Source: CAUZIZ01 sp965219855 (GTDB taxonomy: Bacteria > Acidobacteriota > UBA6911 > RPQK01 > JAJDTT01). From it: a stretch of DNA of 64,000 nt. The translations under genes were made by a program, and so were the position numbers. Location of the stretch: NCBI GenBank assembly GCA_965219855.1, contig CBDCOR010000028.1:62001-126000 (forward strand). The letters run 5' to 3'. Below the pieces are notes generated by a model. It was not told the origin of the DNA. It saw nothing but the letters and a program-made list of their open reading frames with translations, and did not search any database. This document shows positions 1 through 9,023 of this stretch, in pieces (the stretch's first letter is position 1; each line of letters starts with the position of its first letter).

Positions 1-1012
1 ACTCGTTGGGATGCATCCGGAGCAATTGGTGCAGCAGATGAAGCACCACTCCGATGGGATCAAAAGCGTGCCGATCCAAGACGTGGATCTGGATCCCCCG
101 ACAAGGCTCTCCCTTGAATTTCGAGAAAGTCGGACGGAACGCCTGGGTCCGAAATCGCACGCCCTCCAATCCCAGTTGGTTGAGTTTCTGTGCCAGTTGA
201 GCGCTCTTCAACCAAGGTGCCCCGAACAGTTCGAAGGGACGGGTGCTCCCCCTCCCCTCGGACAGATTGGTTCCCTCGATCAAGCAGAGCCCCGGATAGA
301 CGGTTGCGGTAGCGAGGGTGGGCATGTTTGGAGAGGGCATGATCCACTGGAGACCGGTCTGGTCGTACCACTGCGATCGCTTCCAACCCTGCAGCGGAAC
401 GATCTTCAGGTCGCAGCCCAGTTCGGCCTCGGCGTTGAAGAGACGGGCGAGTTCCCCGACGGTCATCCCATGTCGCAAGGCAATGGGGTGCACGCCGACG
501 AACGATGCTTGCCCAGGCTCCAGTAAAGGTCCCTCCACCCGCGTGGCATCAATGGGATTGGGACGGTCCAGCACCAACAAAGGGACTCCGTGCAAGCCCG
601 CCGCCTTCATGCACTCGTAGAGGGTAGAGATATAGGTGTAGAAGCGGACTCCCGCGTCTTGAACGTCGAAGATCAGAACGTCCACTCCCTCGAGCATCTT
701 TGCGGTCGGTGCGTGGGTCGAGCCGTAGAGGCTGTACCGGGCTGCTTCTCCTGCGATCTTCTCCCCCGCCTGGGCCTGTCCTAGCAGACCATGTTCGGGA
801 GCAAAGAGGGCTACCAGGTGGACTTCCGGCTGACGTTCCAGAAGATAAGCCAGGCTCTCCAACTGGGCAGTCACCCCAGTGTGATTGGTGATCAGCCCGA
901 CGCGCTGTCCCTGGATCCAGGAAAAAAAAGGCTCTTGCAGAATCTGATCCGCCCCTAGCTGAATTGGGGCTGCGGGGGCAAGAAGTAGGGCCAAAAGAGG
1001 GAGAACGGTCAC
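1..1012 (-). CDS. NamZ-like exo-beta-N-acetylmuramidase (DUF1343), 3' end outside window
   Basis: The gene is read leftward and runs off the left edge; about 337 codons are present. The product matches the DUF1343/NamZ family, secreted or periplasmic enzymes that remove MurNAc from peptidoglycan fragments. Family blocks seen in order are GLITNHTG, LFAPEHGLLG, DVQDAGVRFYTYIS, LDRPNP, LRHGMTVGEL, PSPNMPTL and EGTNLSEGRGSTRPFE. A GTG at 1010-1012 is taken as start because no in-frame ATG exists; it opens a hydrophobic leader (VTVLPLLALLLAPAAP) that looks like a signal peptide. It starts only 10 bases after the stop of the upstream FAD oxidase gene, so the two are probably cotranscribed. The identification is firm for the family; substrate is inferred. 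Confidence 0.85.
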   Translation of the reverse strand, partial: MTVLPLLALLLAPAAPIQLGADQILQEPFFSWIQGQRVGLITNHTGVTAQLESLAYLLERQPEVHLVALFAPEHGLLGQAQAGEKIAGEAARYSLYGSTHAPTAKMLEGVDVLIFDVQDAGVRFYTYISTLYECMKAAGLHGVPLLVLDRPNPIDATRVEGPLLEPGQASFVGVHPIALRHGMTVGELARLFNAEAELGCDLKIVPLQGWKRSQWYDQTGLQWIMPSPNMPTLATATVYPGLCLIEGTNLSEGRGSTRPFELFGAPWLKSAQLAQKLNQLGLEGVRFRTQAFRPTFSKFKGEPCRGIQIHVLDRHAFDPIGVVLHLLHQLLRMHPNE

Positions 1013-1022
1013 CGCGATGTCA

Positions 1023-2450
1023 TCAGGAGGGGGCGAGCTCCCGCTCCCTGAACTCCATACACACTTTGGTCGAGGGGAGAATCTTGTCTGGATTGCACAG
1101 GCCTTTGGGATCGAACAAGTAGCGGATCCGCTTCATGATCTCCAAATCGCAATCGGAAAACATAAACGGCATGAAATCCCTTTTCTCGAGCCCCACTCCA
1201 TGTTCTCCGGTGAGAGCACCACCGACCTCAATGCAGACCTGGACCATCTCTTCGCTCGCCTTCAGGACTCGATCCAGCTGATCCGGGCTGTCGCCGTCGT
1301 AGAGAAGAACGGGATGCAGATTGCCGTCCCCCGCATGAAAGACGTTGACCATCGGAAGGCGGTATTGGGCAGCAATCGCGTAGATCCTTTCGACGACCTC
1401 GGTGAGGCGGGTTCGGGGAACGACCGTGTCCTGGAGATAGAAGTTCTTGGCCAGCCTTCCGAAGGCACCGAAGGCCTTCTTTCGGCCCGACCAAAGCCGA
1501 GTGCGCTCGCTTTCATCACGGGCCTCTTGGACCTCACGGGCGCCGTTGGACAGTAGGATTTCGCGTACCTGCCCTACTAATGCCTCGGTTTCGGCCTCGT
1601 ACCCGTCCAGTTCAACCAACAAGACACCGGCGGCATCGGTGGGGTAACCGGCTGCGTAGAGCGAGTTCTCTACCGTCTGGATGGTGAGCTGATCCATGAA
1701 TTCCATAGCTGCCGGAATGATCCCCGCGCCGATGATATCGGACACCGACCGCGTGGCATCACTTAGCTGGAGGTAGTCCGCCAAGAAGGTCTTCACCGTT
1801 TGAGGCAGAGGCAGGAGTCGAACCCATGCCTTGGTCATGATTCCCAGGGTTCCTTCACTGCCTGTGAACAAGCCCCTCAGGTCGAAGCCGGCATTTTCGC
1901 CTTGAGGACTTCCCAGTACGACCAGCTCTCCCTGCGGTGTAACCGCTTCAATCGCCAACACGTGCAACACCGTTGTCCCGTACTTCAGACAGTGAGGCCC
2001 TCCGGCGTTAGAGGCGATGTTCCCGCCGATGGTGCAGCTGCTTTGGCTGGAGGGATCCGGACCGAAGTAAAGACCGAGCGGCTTGACTCGCTGGGACAGG
2101 TCCAAGTTGATCACACCGGGCTCCACGACGGCATAACGGTCGACCTCATTGACCTCGAGTATGCGATTCAGACGCGACATCTGCAGCAAAATGCCGCCCC
2201 TGATGGGGATCGCTCCCCCGCTCAAACTGGTACCTGCACCCCGGGGCAAGTAAGGGATATCGTTTTCGTAAGCAATTCGCACAATCCCCTGGATCTGCTC
2301 TGCACTGGAGGGGTAGACCACCATGTCGGGTGGATTACGGTGAAAGGTCAGACCGTCGCATTCGTAGACCAGGCGTTCGGAGAGATGAGTCTGGACGTTC
2401 CCCTCTCCTACGATGGATGCGATCTCCTTTTCGACTTGCGACGGATCCAT
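1023..2450 (-). CDS. glcD: FAD-linked oxidase, GlcD-like (glycolate/D-lactate oxidase family)
   Basis: This 475-residue protein belongs to the GlcD branch of FAD-linked oxidases, which oxidise glycolate or D-2-hydroxyacids to the 2-oxoacid in the cytoplasm or at the membrane. The N-terminal FAD (PCMH-type) domain shows PRGAGTSLSGGA and, further on, CTIGGNIASNAGGPHC. The C-terminal domain shows NVFHAGDGNLHP and GGALTGEHGVGLEKRDFM, the usual substrate-side signatures. Length is typical of GlcD. Partner subunits GlcE and GlcF are not in this window, so it may act alone or be a D-lactate dehydrogenase; the name glcD is by family only. It lies directly upstream of the NamZ-like gene on the same strand. 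Confidence 0.85.
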   Translation of the reverse strand: MDPSQVEKEIASIVGEGNVQTHLSERLVYECDGLTFHRNPPDMVVYPSSAEQIQGIVRIAYENDIPYLPRGAGTSLSGGAIPIRGGILLQMSRLNRILEVNEVDRYAVVEPGVINLDLSQRVKPLGLYFGPDPSSQSSCTIGGNIASNAGGPHCLKYGTTVLHVLAIEAVTPQGELVVLGSPQGENAGFDLRGLFTGSEGTLGIMTKAWVRLLPLPQTVKTFLADYLQLSDATRSVSDIIGAGIIPAAMEFMDQLTIQTVENSLYAAGYPTDAAGVLLVELDGYEAETEALVGQVREILLSNGAREVQEARDESERTRLWSGRKKAFGAFGRLAKNFYLQDTVVPRTRLTEVVERIYAIAAQYRLPMVNVFHAGDGNLHPVLLYDGDSPDQLDRVLKASEEMVQVCIEVGGALTGEHGVGLEKRDFMPFMFSDCDLEIMKRIRYLFDPKGLCNPDKILPSTKVCMEFRERELAPS

Positions 2451-2581
2451 GCTTCGATTCTATCAACCTCGCGTCAGGACTTGAATAGTGAGCAGTGATG
2501 CAGTGAGCAGTAAGCAGTCCCGGAAACAGCGCAGGCCAACAGTGCCGCGAACCGGTCAGATGTCATGAAACTTGGCAGTGG

Positions 2582-3460
2582 TCAGTTTTCAGCAATCAGC
2601 TCACCTTTGGCGGCTCGCTCTACCCGGTTGGACTCGCCTCGAAGACGCTTTTGCGTCTCCTGGTATCGGATCTCCATCTCCCGGCCCTGGCCATCCTGAT
2701 ACTTTCTCTCGGAAGCCCGGGCTGCAGAAGTGGAAGGGGGTGCTGGGACCTCCACAACCCCGGTGGTGATACGGTCGTTTCCCCACTCGTAGGCCACGAC
2801 CTCGCCCTTGCTGACCAACAGATTCATTCCCACGTTGGCCTCGACCACGGGAACTCCGTTCTCCCGTGCACGGGCCAGGACTGTCTGGTTCTGGATTCGA
2901 TTCTTGCTGCCGTAGGAAGGGATCAACAGAAGTCGAGCCCCATCCAATACAAGGGTTCTGGCCAATAAGGGGTTCCAGCGGTCGTTGCAGATCAGAAAAC
3001 CTGCCCGGCCAAGAGGCGTATCGAAGGCCCGCAGAGTACGACCCACGCGGTTGAAAACCCAGCTTTTGTGGGTTCCCTCAGCCAGCTGGACTTTGTGTTG
3101 CCTTCCCCGAATCTCTCCTTCGGCATCAATGAAGACCGCGGTGTTGTAGACATCGCTTTCCACCCGCTCCGCGAAGCCGAAGGCGAGGCACGTCTTGAGA
3201 GTCCTTGCCAACTGGCGAAAGCGAGCAATGTAGTCCCCCTCGATGAGCTCGGCGATCTCCAACATTGCTTCGGGGGACATTCGCCCCTCGATCACGTCCA
3301 TCACCGTGTAGCCCTCCAAGACGCCTTCGGTTGTCAGAATCAGTTCAGGACTCTGATCGGCGGCCTTTCGGAAAAATGCTTCGACCTTGTCGGCATTGTA
3401 GGCCTTGTCCCACTTCTTCGGTTTGATGGAGATGGCCGAAGCCTTGATGGGGCTATACAT
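2582..3460 (-). CDS. Carbon-nitrogen hydrolase (nitrilase superfamily)
   Basis: The 292-residue product is a nitrilase-superfamily amidohydrolase, cytoplasmic by lack of a leader. The catalytic triad can be placed: Glu in ILTTEG, Lys in RQHKVQL and Cys in LICNDR. These enzymes hydrolyse amides, carbamoyl groups or nitriles; the substrate here is not evident. I start at the ATG at 3458-3460 (MYSPIKASAI); the frame stays open upstream, but that stretch overlaps the end of the carboxypeptidase gene and has no family similarity. The two genes are separated by 8 bases, which suggests one transcript. The C-terminus is rich in charged residues and may be disordered. Confidence 0.8.
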   Translation of the reverse strand: MYSPIKASAISIKPKKWDKAYNADKVEAFFRKAADQSPELILTTEGVLEGYTVMDVIEGRMSPEAMLEIAELIEGDYIARFRQLARTLKTCLAFGFAERVESDVYNTAVFIDAEGEIRGRQHKVQLAEGTHKSWVFNRVGRTLRAFDTPLGRAGFLICNDRWNPLLARTLVLDGARLLLIPSYGSKNRIQNQTVLARARENGVPVVEANVGMNLLVSKGEVVAYEWGNDRITTGVVEVPAPPSTSAARASERKYQDGQGREMEIRYQETQKRLRGESNRVERAAKGELIAEN

Positions 3461-3468
3461 TCTTCTGC

Positions 3469-4986
3469 CTACAAAGAGTAGAGATCGCCAAACTTGCGCT
3501 CGAGATAGGTCAGGAAGTAACTCGAATCCAGGGGCTCTCCACTGACACGATGGATGAGCTCGGAGGCAGAAAGTGTCTTCCCATGGACGTGCACCTTCTC
3601 CCGCAGCCACTCCCTCAAAGGCTTCAGCTCTCCGGCGCGGAAGAGCTCTTTCAGATCTCCCAGATCCCTTTGGGCCTGCTGGAACATCTGAGCCGCGTAC
3701 AGATTGCCCAGTAGATAGGTGGGGAAGTATCCGATCAGACCCTGAGACCAGTGGGTGTCCTGAAGCACTCCCTCTGAAGATTTCTCGGGCACCACTCCCA
3801 GATAGTCCCTCATGCGTTCCTTCCAGATCTGGTCCAGATCCTGAACCGCCAGCGAGCCATCAAGAAGCGATTTCTCCAATTCATAACGTAGAATCACGTG
3901 GAGTCCGTAGGTAACCTCGTCTGCCTCTACCCGGATCAAGGTTGCTTTCACCAGGTTGATCGCCGGCATGAAGTCATCCAGAGAGACAGCATCGAAGCGC
4001 CCTGGAAAGGTTTCCTTCAAATGCGGATACCAATAGTCCCAGAAGGGTCGACCGCGGGCTACCTGGTTCTCCCAAAGCCGGGACTGGGACTCGTGAATTC
4101 CCAGCGAGATGGAATCGCCGGCGGGAAGACCGAAGTGATCCTCTCCCAGGCCCTGTTCATAAAGAGCATGCCCACCTTCGTGGACGATCCCAAAAAGGGA
4201 GGAGGCGAAGTTGTCCTCGGCGTAGCGCGTGGTGATGCGAACATCCATAGGCGAGAAGCCGCTGCAAAATGGATGCGCTGAGACGTCCAGCCTTCCAGCT
4301 CCCCAATCGAAACCCATGGCAGTGAGGATCTGTCGACCGAAGCTCTCCTGTTCTGGCCGAGGAAAATCGCCTTGTAGGATGCTCGGATCCGGCTCTACGG
4401 CTGATTCTCGAATCCTTGCCAGGAGGCCCGTGAGCTGGGGGCGCAAGGCAGAAAACAGGGCGTCCAGTTCGGTGGTCGTCATCTCTGGCTCGTATTCGTC
4501 CAACAGAGCGTTGTAGGGAGATCCTGGGAACTGGAGACAGCGGGCCTCTTCACGCTTGAGCCGGATGATCTTCTCCAGCGGCTTCGCGAACAGGCCGAAG
4601 TCGGATCGCTGGCGGGCATCCACCCACACCTGATAACCAAGAGATGTTGTCTCGGCCAGTTCCCGGACCAGCGATTGCGGGATCCTTACGGCTCGCTGGT
4701 GCTGGCGGCGCATTTCCCGAACGCTCGCACTGATCCAGAGATCAGAGCTCACATCCTCCAGTTCTTCGAGCACGTCTGCCCACCGCGGTTCGGTCAGCTT
4801 CTCATGATAGAGGCCGGCCAGCATCGCACTCTGTTGAGCTCTGAGGGGTGATCCTCGGGTAGGCATCAGGGTTTCCTGGTCCCAGCTCAGCAATGCCAGC
4901 ACTCCTCGCAGATTCACCATCTCGCGGCTGCGTTCCAGAAACCACTCCTGTCCCTGCTTCATCATCTTCCCGACGAATGATAGCAA
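3469..4986 (-). CDS. Metallocarboxypeptidase, family M32 (Taq carboxypeptidase)
   Basis: The 505-residue protein is a family M32 zinc carboxypeptidase, which trims C-terminal residues from peptides with broad specificity in the cytoplasm. The HEXXH zinc motif is seen as IVHEGGHALYEQG (His269, Glu270, His273) with the third ligand Glu in GIHESQSRLWEN about 25 residues later. The N-terminus (LLSWDQETLMPTRGS) and the C-terminal YPTYLLGNLYAAQ-like block (FPTYLLGNLYAAQMF) are also typical, and the length equals that of the family. No signal peptide is present. It is first in a likely two-gene unit with the nitrilase-family gene. Confidence 0.9.
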   Translation of the reverse strand: MLSFVGKMMKQGQEWFLERSREMVNLRGVLALLSWDQETLMPTRGSPLRAQQSAMLAGLYHEKLTEPRWADVLEELEDVSSDLWISASVREMRRQHQRAVRIPQSLVRELAETTSLGYQVWVDARQRSDFGLFAKPLEKIIRLKREEARCLQFPGSPYNALLDEYEPEMTTTELDALFSALRPQLTGLLARIRESAVEPDPSILQGDFPRPEQESFGRQILTAMGFDWGAGRLDVSAHPFCSGFSPMDVRITTRYAEDNFASSLFGIVHEGGHALYEQGLGEDHFGLPAGDSISLGIHESQSRLWENQVARGRPFWDYWYPHLKETFPGRFDAVSLDDFMPAINLVKATLIRVEADEVTYGLHVILRYELEKSLLDGSLAVQDLDQIWKERMRDYLGVVPEKSSEGVLQDTHWSQGLIGYFPTYLLGNLYAAQMFQQAQRDLGDLKELFRAGELKPLREWLREKVHVHGKTLSASELIHRVSGEPLDSSYFLTYLERKFGDLYSL

Positions 4987-5099
4987 CTGGTGGTGGTTCG
5001 GCCTACTCCCTTTTTCGATCCTTGGGCTCGATGTACGGCAGTCCGGAGACTACCGCAACGACCGCGAGGAGTTTTCTGGGCTGAAGTTTTCTAAGCTGA

Positions 5100-5218
5100 A
5101 ACTTGGAAGGATTCGTCGCACGTCTGAACGTCTGAACGTCGCACGTCTCTTGCCACTGGACAGTGTGGCGAGAGGCTTCAAGTTTCTTTCTCGAATGGGG
5201 CAGCCCGGCTGGGGGGAG
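5100..5218 (-). repeat. Dispersed repeat R2 (GACGTTCAGACGT type)
   Basis: The minus strand of this stretch matches about 48040-48150 on the plus strand almost throughout: a gccccattNgagaaag block, CTTGAAGCCTCTCGCC, an ACTGTxCAGTGGCAAGAG hairpin and tandem GACGTTCA units. Shorter pieces occur at 52770-52815 and 63015-63035. It carries no ORF and lies between genes each time, so it is a dispersed noncoding repeat of unknown origin. Confidence 0.7.
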
Positions 5219-5235
5219 ACTGACCTGGAACTTAG

Positions 5236-5410
5236 CCCGGATTTCTCATCGCCCGTCGTCGCGAGGCGTCGCAAGCGCCGTCCTGGCAAGGCTTGCGACC
5301 GAGGCCTCCGCAGTCGTACTCGTGCAGTACGTCGAGGAGGCCGACCGAGCGAAACACAGCCAGGGCGGATGATTGCGGCGATGCAGCAGACTGGCGATGA
5401 GAAATGCGGG
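5236..5410 (+). repeat. Dispersed element R1 with 17-bp terminal inverted repeats, copy 1
   Basis: This 175-bp element begins CCCGGATTTCTCATCGCC and ends GGCGATGAGAAATGCGGG, so its ends are inverted repeats with one mismatch. The inside (GCAAGGCTTGCGACCGAG, CAGTACGTCGAGGAGGCC, CCAGGGCGGATGATTG) recurs in the same order at 62732-62920. It encodes no protein. The form resembles a small non-autonomous mobile element, but no target duplication is obvious. Confidence 0.7.
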
Positions 5411-5526
5411 TTAACCCGGTGGTTGGCCACTTCTTCGGCCCGTGGCAGCGTACAGGAAGCCTGAAGCGCGAGCGAGGGGTTGGGGTGCAGCGTCAGGCGT
5501 GGCTGGGAGCGTTGCTGACGAGTGCT

Positions 5527-7002
5527 TTAGCCGGCGGGGGTCAGTGGCTTGGCGGTGGCAATTGCAGGAAAGGTGGTCAAGACACCTGGAGATTGGCGAA
5601 TGACGGTAAAGGCCACTGCTCCGGTGGGTTCCTGCACCTGGATCCAGAGGGAACCGGTAAAAGACTTGGGCAGGTTCAGGTCAAGCCATCTCTGATTCGG
5701 AAACTCGGATCGCTGCTCCCGAGGCATAAGCTTGACCTCTGTCGGTCCTCGCACGAGACTCCCGGCCCCGTTCCGCACCGTCACGATGAGAGTAATGGAA
5801 TGGTTCTCGGTGTTGGCAGCTGCGATACCGGTATCGACACCTGCCTCCAGGTCTCGAGTCAAAGGAACCACAACTTCTCTGAGCGGCGCACTCTCTCCGA
5901 CACCAGCGGCTGCCACCGTGGGAGACTCGAAAAGGACGACTCCCCCGACCGGAATCCGAGAGGAAACTTCGACCGAACCCACCACCGTCTGGAAGCCACC
6001 GGTGGGCAGGATCAAACATCCAAGGGGGACAATCGAGACGTTCTTTCGGCCCTTAGCCAGAAATTCGCCGCCCAGGGTAACCGGCGCTTCATTCCCTGAG
6101 GTATCCCGCACCTGGATCTGAACCTGGGCGGTGCTGGTGGGGGATGGGTTGACCAGCAGGAGTACCGAAGTCAGGTCCTCAAGATGGGCGAACTGGGCGT
6201 AAAAGCTTCGAGTCGCGATCCTATTCTGGACAACGGGAAAGGTGGTGAAGGCGCCGGGTGCAAGTCGGATCACGGTTGCCGCGATAGGCCGGTTGGCAGT
6301 GGCCAGTACTGACCCCTGAAAGTCGGCAGGGATTCCCGGAACTAGCGACTGCAAGTCGTTCTTCTCACGCACGAACCGAGCGATATGGCCATTACCCTGA
6401 AGTTCGATCGTATTACTTTGCAACGGACGCCCGTCCTTTCCCTGGACCTGGATGAATATCTGCACGGGTCGGCCGTCCATATTGCTGATCGCCAATCCGG
6501 TGTTGGTGATCCCTCCACCCTTGATCTCGACCGGAGCGATGAAGTAGTGGAGGGGCTTACTAGCACCAACACCCGTAGTCCCGAAAGGACCTTCAAAAAG
6601 TACCGCGCCGCCCAAGGAGGTTCCGGCTCGGGCTCGAAGTGAGCCCACAAAATTGGTCCCCTCGCTGCTTCGAGCTGACAAAGAACCACCGGGCGCCAGG
6701 CCAAAGGGGTAATCCCCCTGGGGATCCCTGACCAAAGACAACAGATTGGCTGGCGGGCGCCTGCCCGTCGTATCTCTTAGAGAGATCCTACCGTCGGAGT
6801 GACGAGCCAGGTCGGTGTTGATGAGGAAGAACTCCGAGGTCGAGGCTCCAGGTAGATTGGCGAACTGGGCAAGGCTTCTCCGAAGCGGAGGATGTCGAAG
6901 ATCTCCAGTGCCCCAGACATGACACCGAATTCCTGATCGGTCCGAAGAAAGACAGAGCGCGCCCCTACGACCGCATCCTGGCGAATCGATACCGGGAACC
7001 AC
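5527..7002 (-). CDS. C-terminal part of the secreted metzincin: two beta-rich modules (apparent frameshift)
   Basis: This open frame continues the metzincin gene in the next frame and probably formed one protein with it. Two copies of a roughly 210-residue beta-rich module are visible. Each begins near AQFANL or AQFAHL, passes GGAVLFEG or GGVVLFES, then TNTGLAISN or VDTGIAAANTE, and ends LTTFPAI or FTTFPVV. The same module forms the C-terminus of the sugar dehydrogenase at 17289-19162. The first ~35 codons upstream of AQFANL overlap the protease reading frame and do not look like protein, which places the frame change near 6865-6875 (a ttgccc run). Whether the break is real or a sequencing error cannot be told here. 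The module has no name or function that I know. Confidence 0.65.
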   Translation of the reverse strand: MVPGIDSPGCGRRGALCLSSDRSGIRCHVWGTGDLRHPPLRRSLAQFANLPGASTSEFFLINTDLARHSDGRISLRDTTGRRPPANLLSLVRDPQGDYPFGLAPGGSLSARSSEGTNFVGSLRARAGTSLGGAVLFEGPFGTTGVGASKPLHYFIAPVEIKGGGITNTGLAISNMDGRPVQIFIQVQGKDGRPLQSNTIELQGNGHIARFVREKNDLQSLVPGIPADFQGSVLATANRPIAATVIRLAPGAFTTFPVVQNRIATRSFYAQFAHLEDLTSVLLLVNPSPTSTAQVQIQVRDTSGNEAPVTLGGEFLAKGRKNVSIVPLGCLILPTGGFQTVVGSVEVSSRIPVGGVVLFESPTVAAAGVGESAPLREVVVPLTRDLEAGVDTGIAAANTENHSITLIVTVRNGAGSLVRGPTEVKLMPREQRSEFPNQRWLDLNLPKSFTGSLWIQVQEPTGAVAFTVIRQSPGVLTTFPAIATAKPLTPAG

Positions 7003-8207
7003 TTGGTGGCCGTCTGGTCAAAGCCGGCGATGCCTACGATAGACCCGGCGCTCAGATCGGACCCCAGAAAGAACAGGCCCTCACCCGGCAGCACAGAGCC
7101 TACGCCGTTTCCGCGCACCACCACATTGGTGTCAATGCCCTGGAATGCCTTCGCGTTCAGACTGGTCAAGGAAGATCCCACAGTATCGGAGTCGGTGCCC
7201 ACAAACAGGGGATCCACCGCCGAATTTCCTGTGACAACATTGAAGTCAATGCCAGTGACATCGGCATCGACAACAACCGTAGGCTCCAGGCTGCCCATGT
7301 AGAAAGCGGGGAGGAAGTTCGTAACCATCGGATTGGAATTGAAGATGCCCCCAGCAACATTGCTCGGTGTCACGGGTCCGTCCAGCGGCTCTACGTAGAG
7401 CAAATACCTGCCCTTTGGCAAGAATTGCAGTCGGTAGGCACCGTCGGTCAATGAGATCGCACTCGCTACCGCTATACCATACTCGTCGACCGCCACCACG
7501 AAGGCACCAAAGACAGGAGCACCTTCCATGGTCACGCGGCCAGAGATGCTGCCCGTGATCTGATCCATCCCGGGCAGGGGATAGCCAACGTTGATGCCTG
7601 CGATGTCGTCCCAGCTCAGGGAATTGAATCCAAAATCAAAGGCTCCACCCTGGAAGTACATGGTCGCGTCCCGCAGGATGGTGTGGCCCAAAAACCAATT
7701 GTGTCCCAACTCGTGAAGGACGACGTCCAGGAGGTTGCCTGTGCTCCTATCGGCAGATTCGATGGTGCTCCAGGTTTTTTCGGGATTAAGAGCGATATCG
7801 GCCTCGACGATCTGATTTCCAATCGATCGCCGCAATGAGACGCCCAAAGCGGCACCAAGGACACTCCGGTTGATTGGAGTATCTGCCGCGGTGATGACAT
7901 TGGTATTGTCCCCCAACCCCACACCCTGGGTGGCCGTGTCCTCACCCAGATTGAGCACGATTGACGAGACTCTAGTCCAACGTTCCAGCGCCTCGGCGAT
8001 GGCCAATCGTGGATTGCTCCCATCTACAACGTAGTCCAGTCCATCCATGAGGCCCTCCCACATTCGGACTTCGATTGGGTACTGGCTCTCATCCCAGATC
8101 GGCATATCCCCTTCGGGCCCGATAGACACCACGTAGGCGCTCAGATACGCTCCTGCCAGCATTGAAGCGCCCAGTAGAAAAGAGTACTTCCAATTAATCC
8201 GTTCCAT
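6777..8207 (-). CDS. Secreted metzincin-type metalloprotease with carboxypeptidase-regulatory-like domain
   Basis: The start MERINWKYSF at 8205-8207 is followed by a hydrophobic signal segment (FLLGASMLAGAYLSAYV). A zinc site of metzincin type is seen in VVLHELGHNWFLGHT, with three His in HExxHxxxxxH spacing; the usual Gly of matrixins at position 8 is Phe. After it comes a small beta domain (SGRVTMEGAPVFGAFVVAVD to GRYLLYVEP) of the carboxypeptidase regulatory type, then an uncharacterised stretch. The last ~35 codons (EALPSSPIYLEPRPRSSSSS) look out of frame; the true C-terminus continues in the frame of the neighbouring entry. A GTG seven codons upstream is a possible alternative start. It overlaps the stop of the preceding small gene by 14 bases, so translation is likely coupled. 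Substrate unknown. Confidence 0.75.
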   Translation of the reverse strand: MERINWKYSFLLGASMLAGAYLSAYVVSIGPEGDMPIWDESQYPIEVRMWEGLMDGLDYVVDGSNPRLAIAEALERWTRVSSIVLNLGEDTATQGVGLGDNTNVITAADTPINRSVLGAALGVSLRRSIGNQIVEADIALNPEKTWSTIESADRSTGNLLDVVLHELGHNWFLGHTILRDATMYFQGGAFDFGFNSLSWDDIAGINVGYPLPGMDQITGSISGRVTMEGAPVFGAFVVAVDEYGIAVASAISLTDGAYRLQFLPKGRYLLYVEPLDGPVTPSNVAGGIFNSNPMVTNFLPAFYMGSLEPTVVVDADVTGIDFNVVTGNSAVDPLFVGTDSDTVGSSLTSLNAKAFQGIDTNVVVRGNGVGSVLPGEGLFFLGSDLSAGSIVGIAGFDQTATKWFPVSIRQDAVVGARSVFLRTDQEFGVMSGALEIFDILRFGEALPSSPIYLEPRPRSSSSSTPTWLVTPTVGSL

Positions 8208-8778
8208 GGGATGACCCTTGAAGCACACTCCGAAGCCGCCCCGCGAGAACTCCGATTTCCCAGAGAACTTGTGCCTTAAATGCTGGCAGAACTTGCAGGA
8301 TGGGATGGGATGAGTAAAGGCGTGCTACGCGCTTGCCCTGCTGGTCCTGAAGGACTGCAAGCCTCCCCAGTGGTCCAGCCAGGGTACGGTTCTGTTGGAG
8401 AGGATCGACGTAACAGAAAACCAGGTATTCCTGATTCAGTCCATACTCGGGACTGTGTGAAACCGTCACCGTCTCCTCGCCTAGCGTACCTCCATATTCG
8501 ACTATCTCCAGCCACTCGGCTTCCGCTCCCTTTATGCTCTCCTCGACCTGGAACCTATAGCGCGTCAGAATGAACTGGCCATTGTCGGAGTGAAAGCTTT
8601 CGAGCCCGATCACTTTCCCCAAAAATATGAACTGCGTCTGTTCTATAAAATCCGATCCTTGAATGGAAAAGTAATCGTGCTGGCCGGAGGCTGCAATCGA
8701 GAAAGGGGGACGTACGAACAGGACAAAGAACAAGCCGATGCAGACGAGTCCACGCATCCCATCAAATCGAGGTCTCAT
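8194..8778 (-). CDS. Small secreted protein of unknown function, coupled to the metalloprotease
   Basis: I do not assign a function. The 194-residue product starts MRPRFDGMRG with a clear hydrophobic leader (LVCIGLFFVLFVRPPFSIAA). The mature part has a FIFLGKVIGLESF segment and TRYRFQVEESIKG, a pattern I recall from secreted Acidobacteria proteins encoded beside matrixin-like proteases, possibly a small beta-barrel fold. AAGAG lies 4 bases before the chosen ATG at 8778; an ATG seven codons later is also possible. The gene ends inside the first codons of the protease gene, so the two proteins are probably made together; a chaperone or inhibitor role is only a guess. Confidence 0.6.
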   Translation of the reverse strand: MRPRFDGMRGLVCIGLFFVLFVRPPFSIAASGQHDYFSIQGSDFIEQTQFIFLGKVIGLESFHSDNGQFILTRYRFQVEESIKGAEAEWLEIVEYGGTLGEETVTVSHSPEYGLNQEYLVFCYVDPLQQNRTLAGPLGRLAVLQDQQGKRVARLYSSHPILQVLPAFKAQVLWEIGVLAGRLRSVLQGSSHGTD

Positions 8779-9023
8779 CAAGCTCTTGGAAGTGAGGTCT
8801 TGCTCCAGCACTTCGTACCTCCGGGCAGCCCTTTTCTGAAAAGCTCCAGAGAATAGATGATGATAGCGGCCAATCGTGGCAACACAGCACAAGCACCCCC
8901 GGAGTCAATACCCAGCTGATTGCTTGCCGGAGGAGGGGACTCCATCCTTTGCGCTGGAGCGGGATTCCCAGGCTCGCGCAAGATAACCCAGTGTGTATAA
9001 TGCGGCGAAAAGGGGGAAAACGA

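Larger units (their letters stand above)
4987..5526. other. Intergenic stretch without genes, filled by two dispersed repeats
   Basis: I find no credible coding sequence in these 540 bases. They hold a copy of the GACGTTCAGACGT-type repeat (about 5100-5218) followed by the terminal-inverted-repeat element (5236-5410), both of which recur elsewhere in the window. The rest shows nothing I can interpret. Confidence 0.6.
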
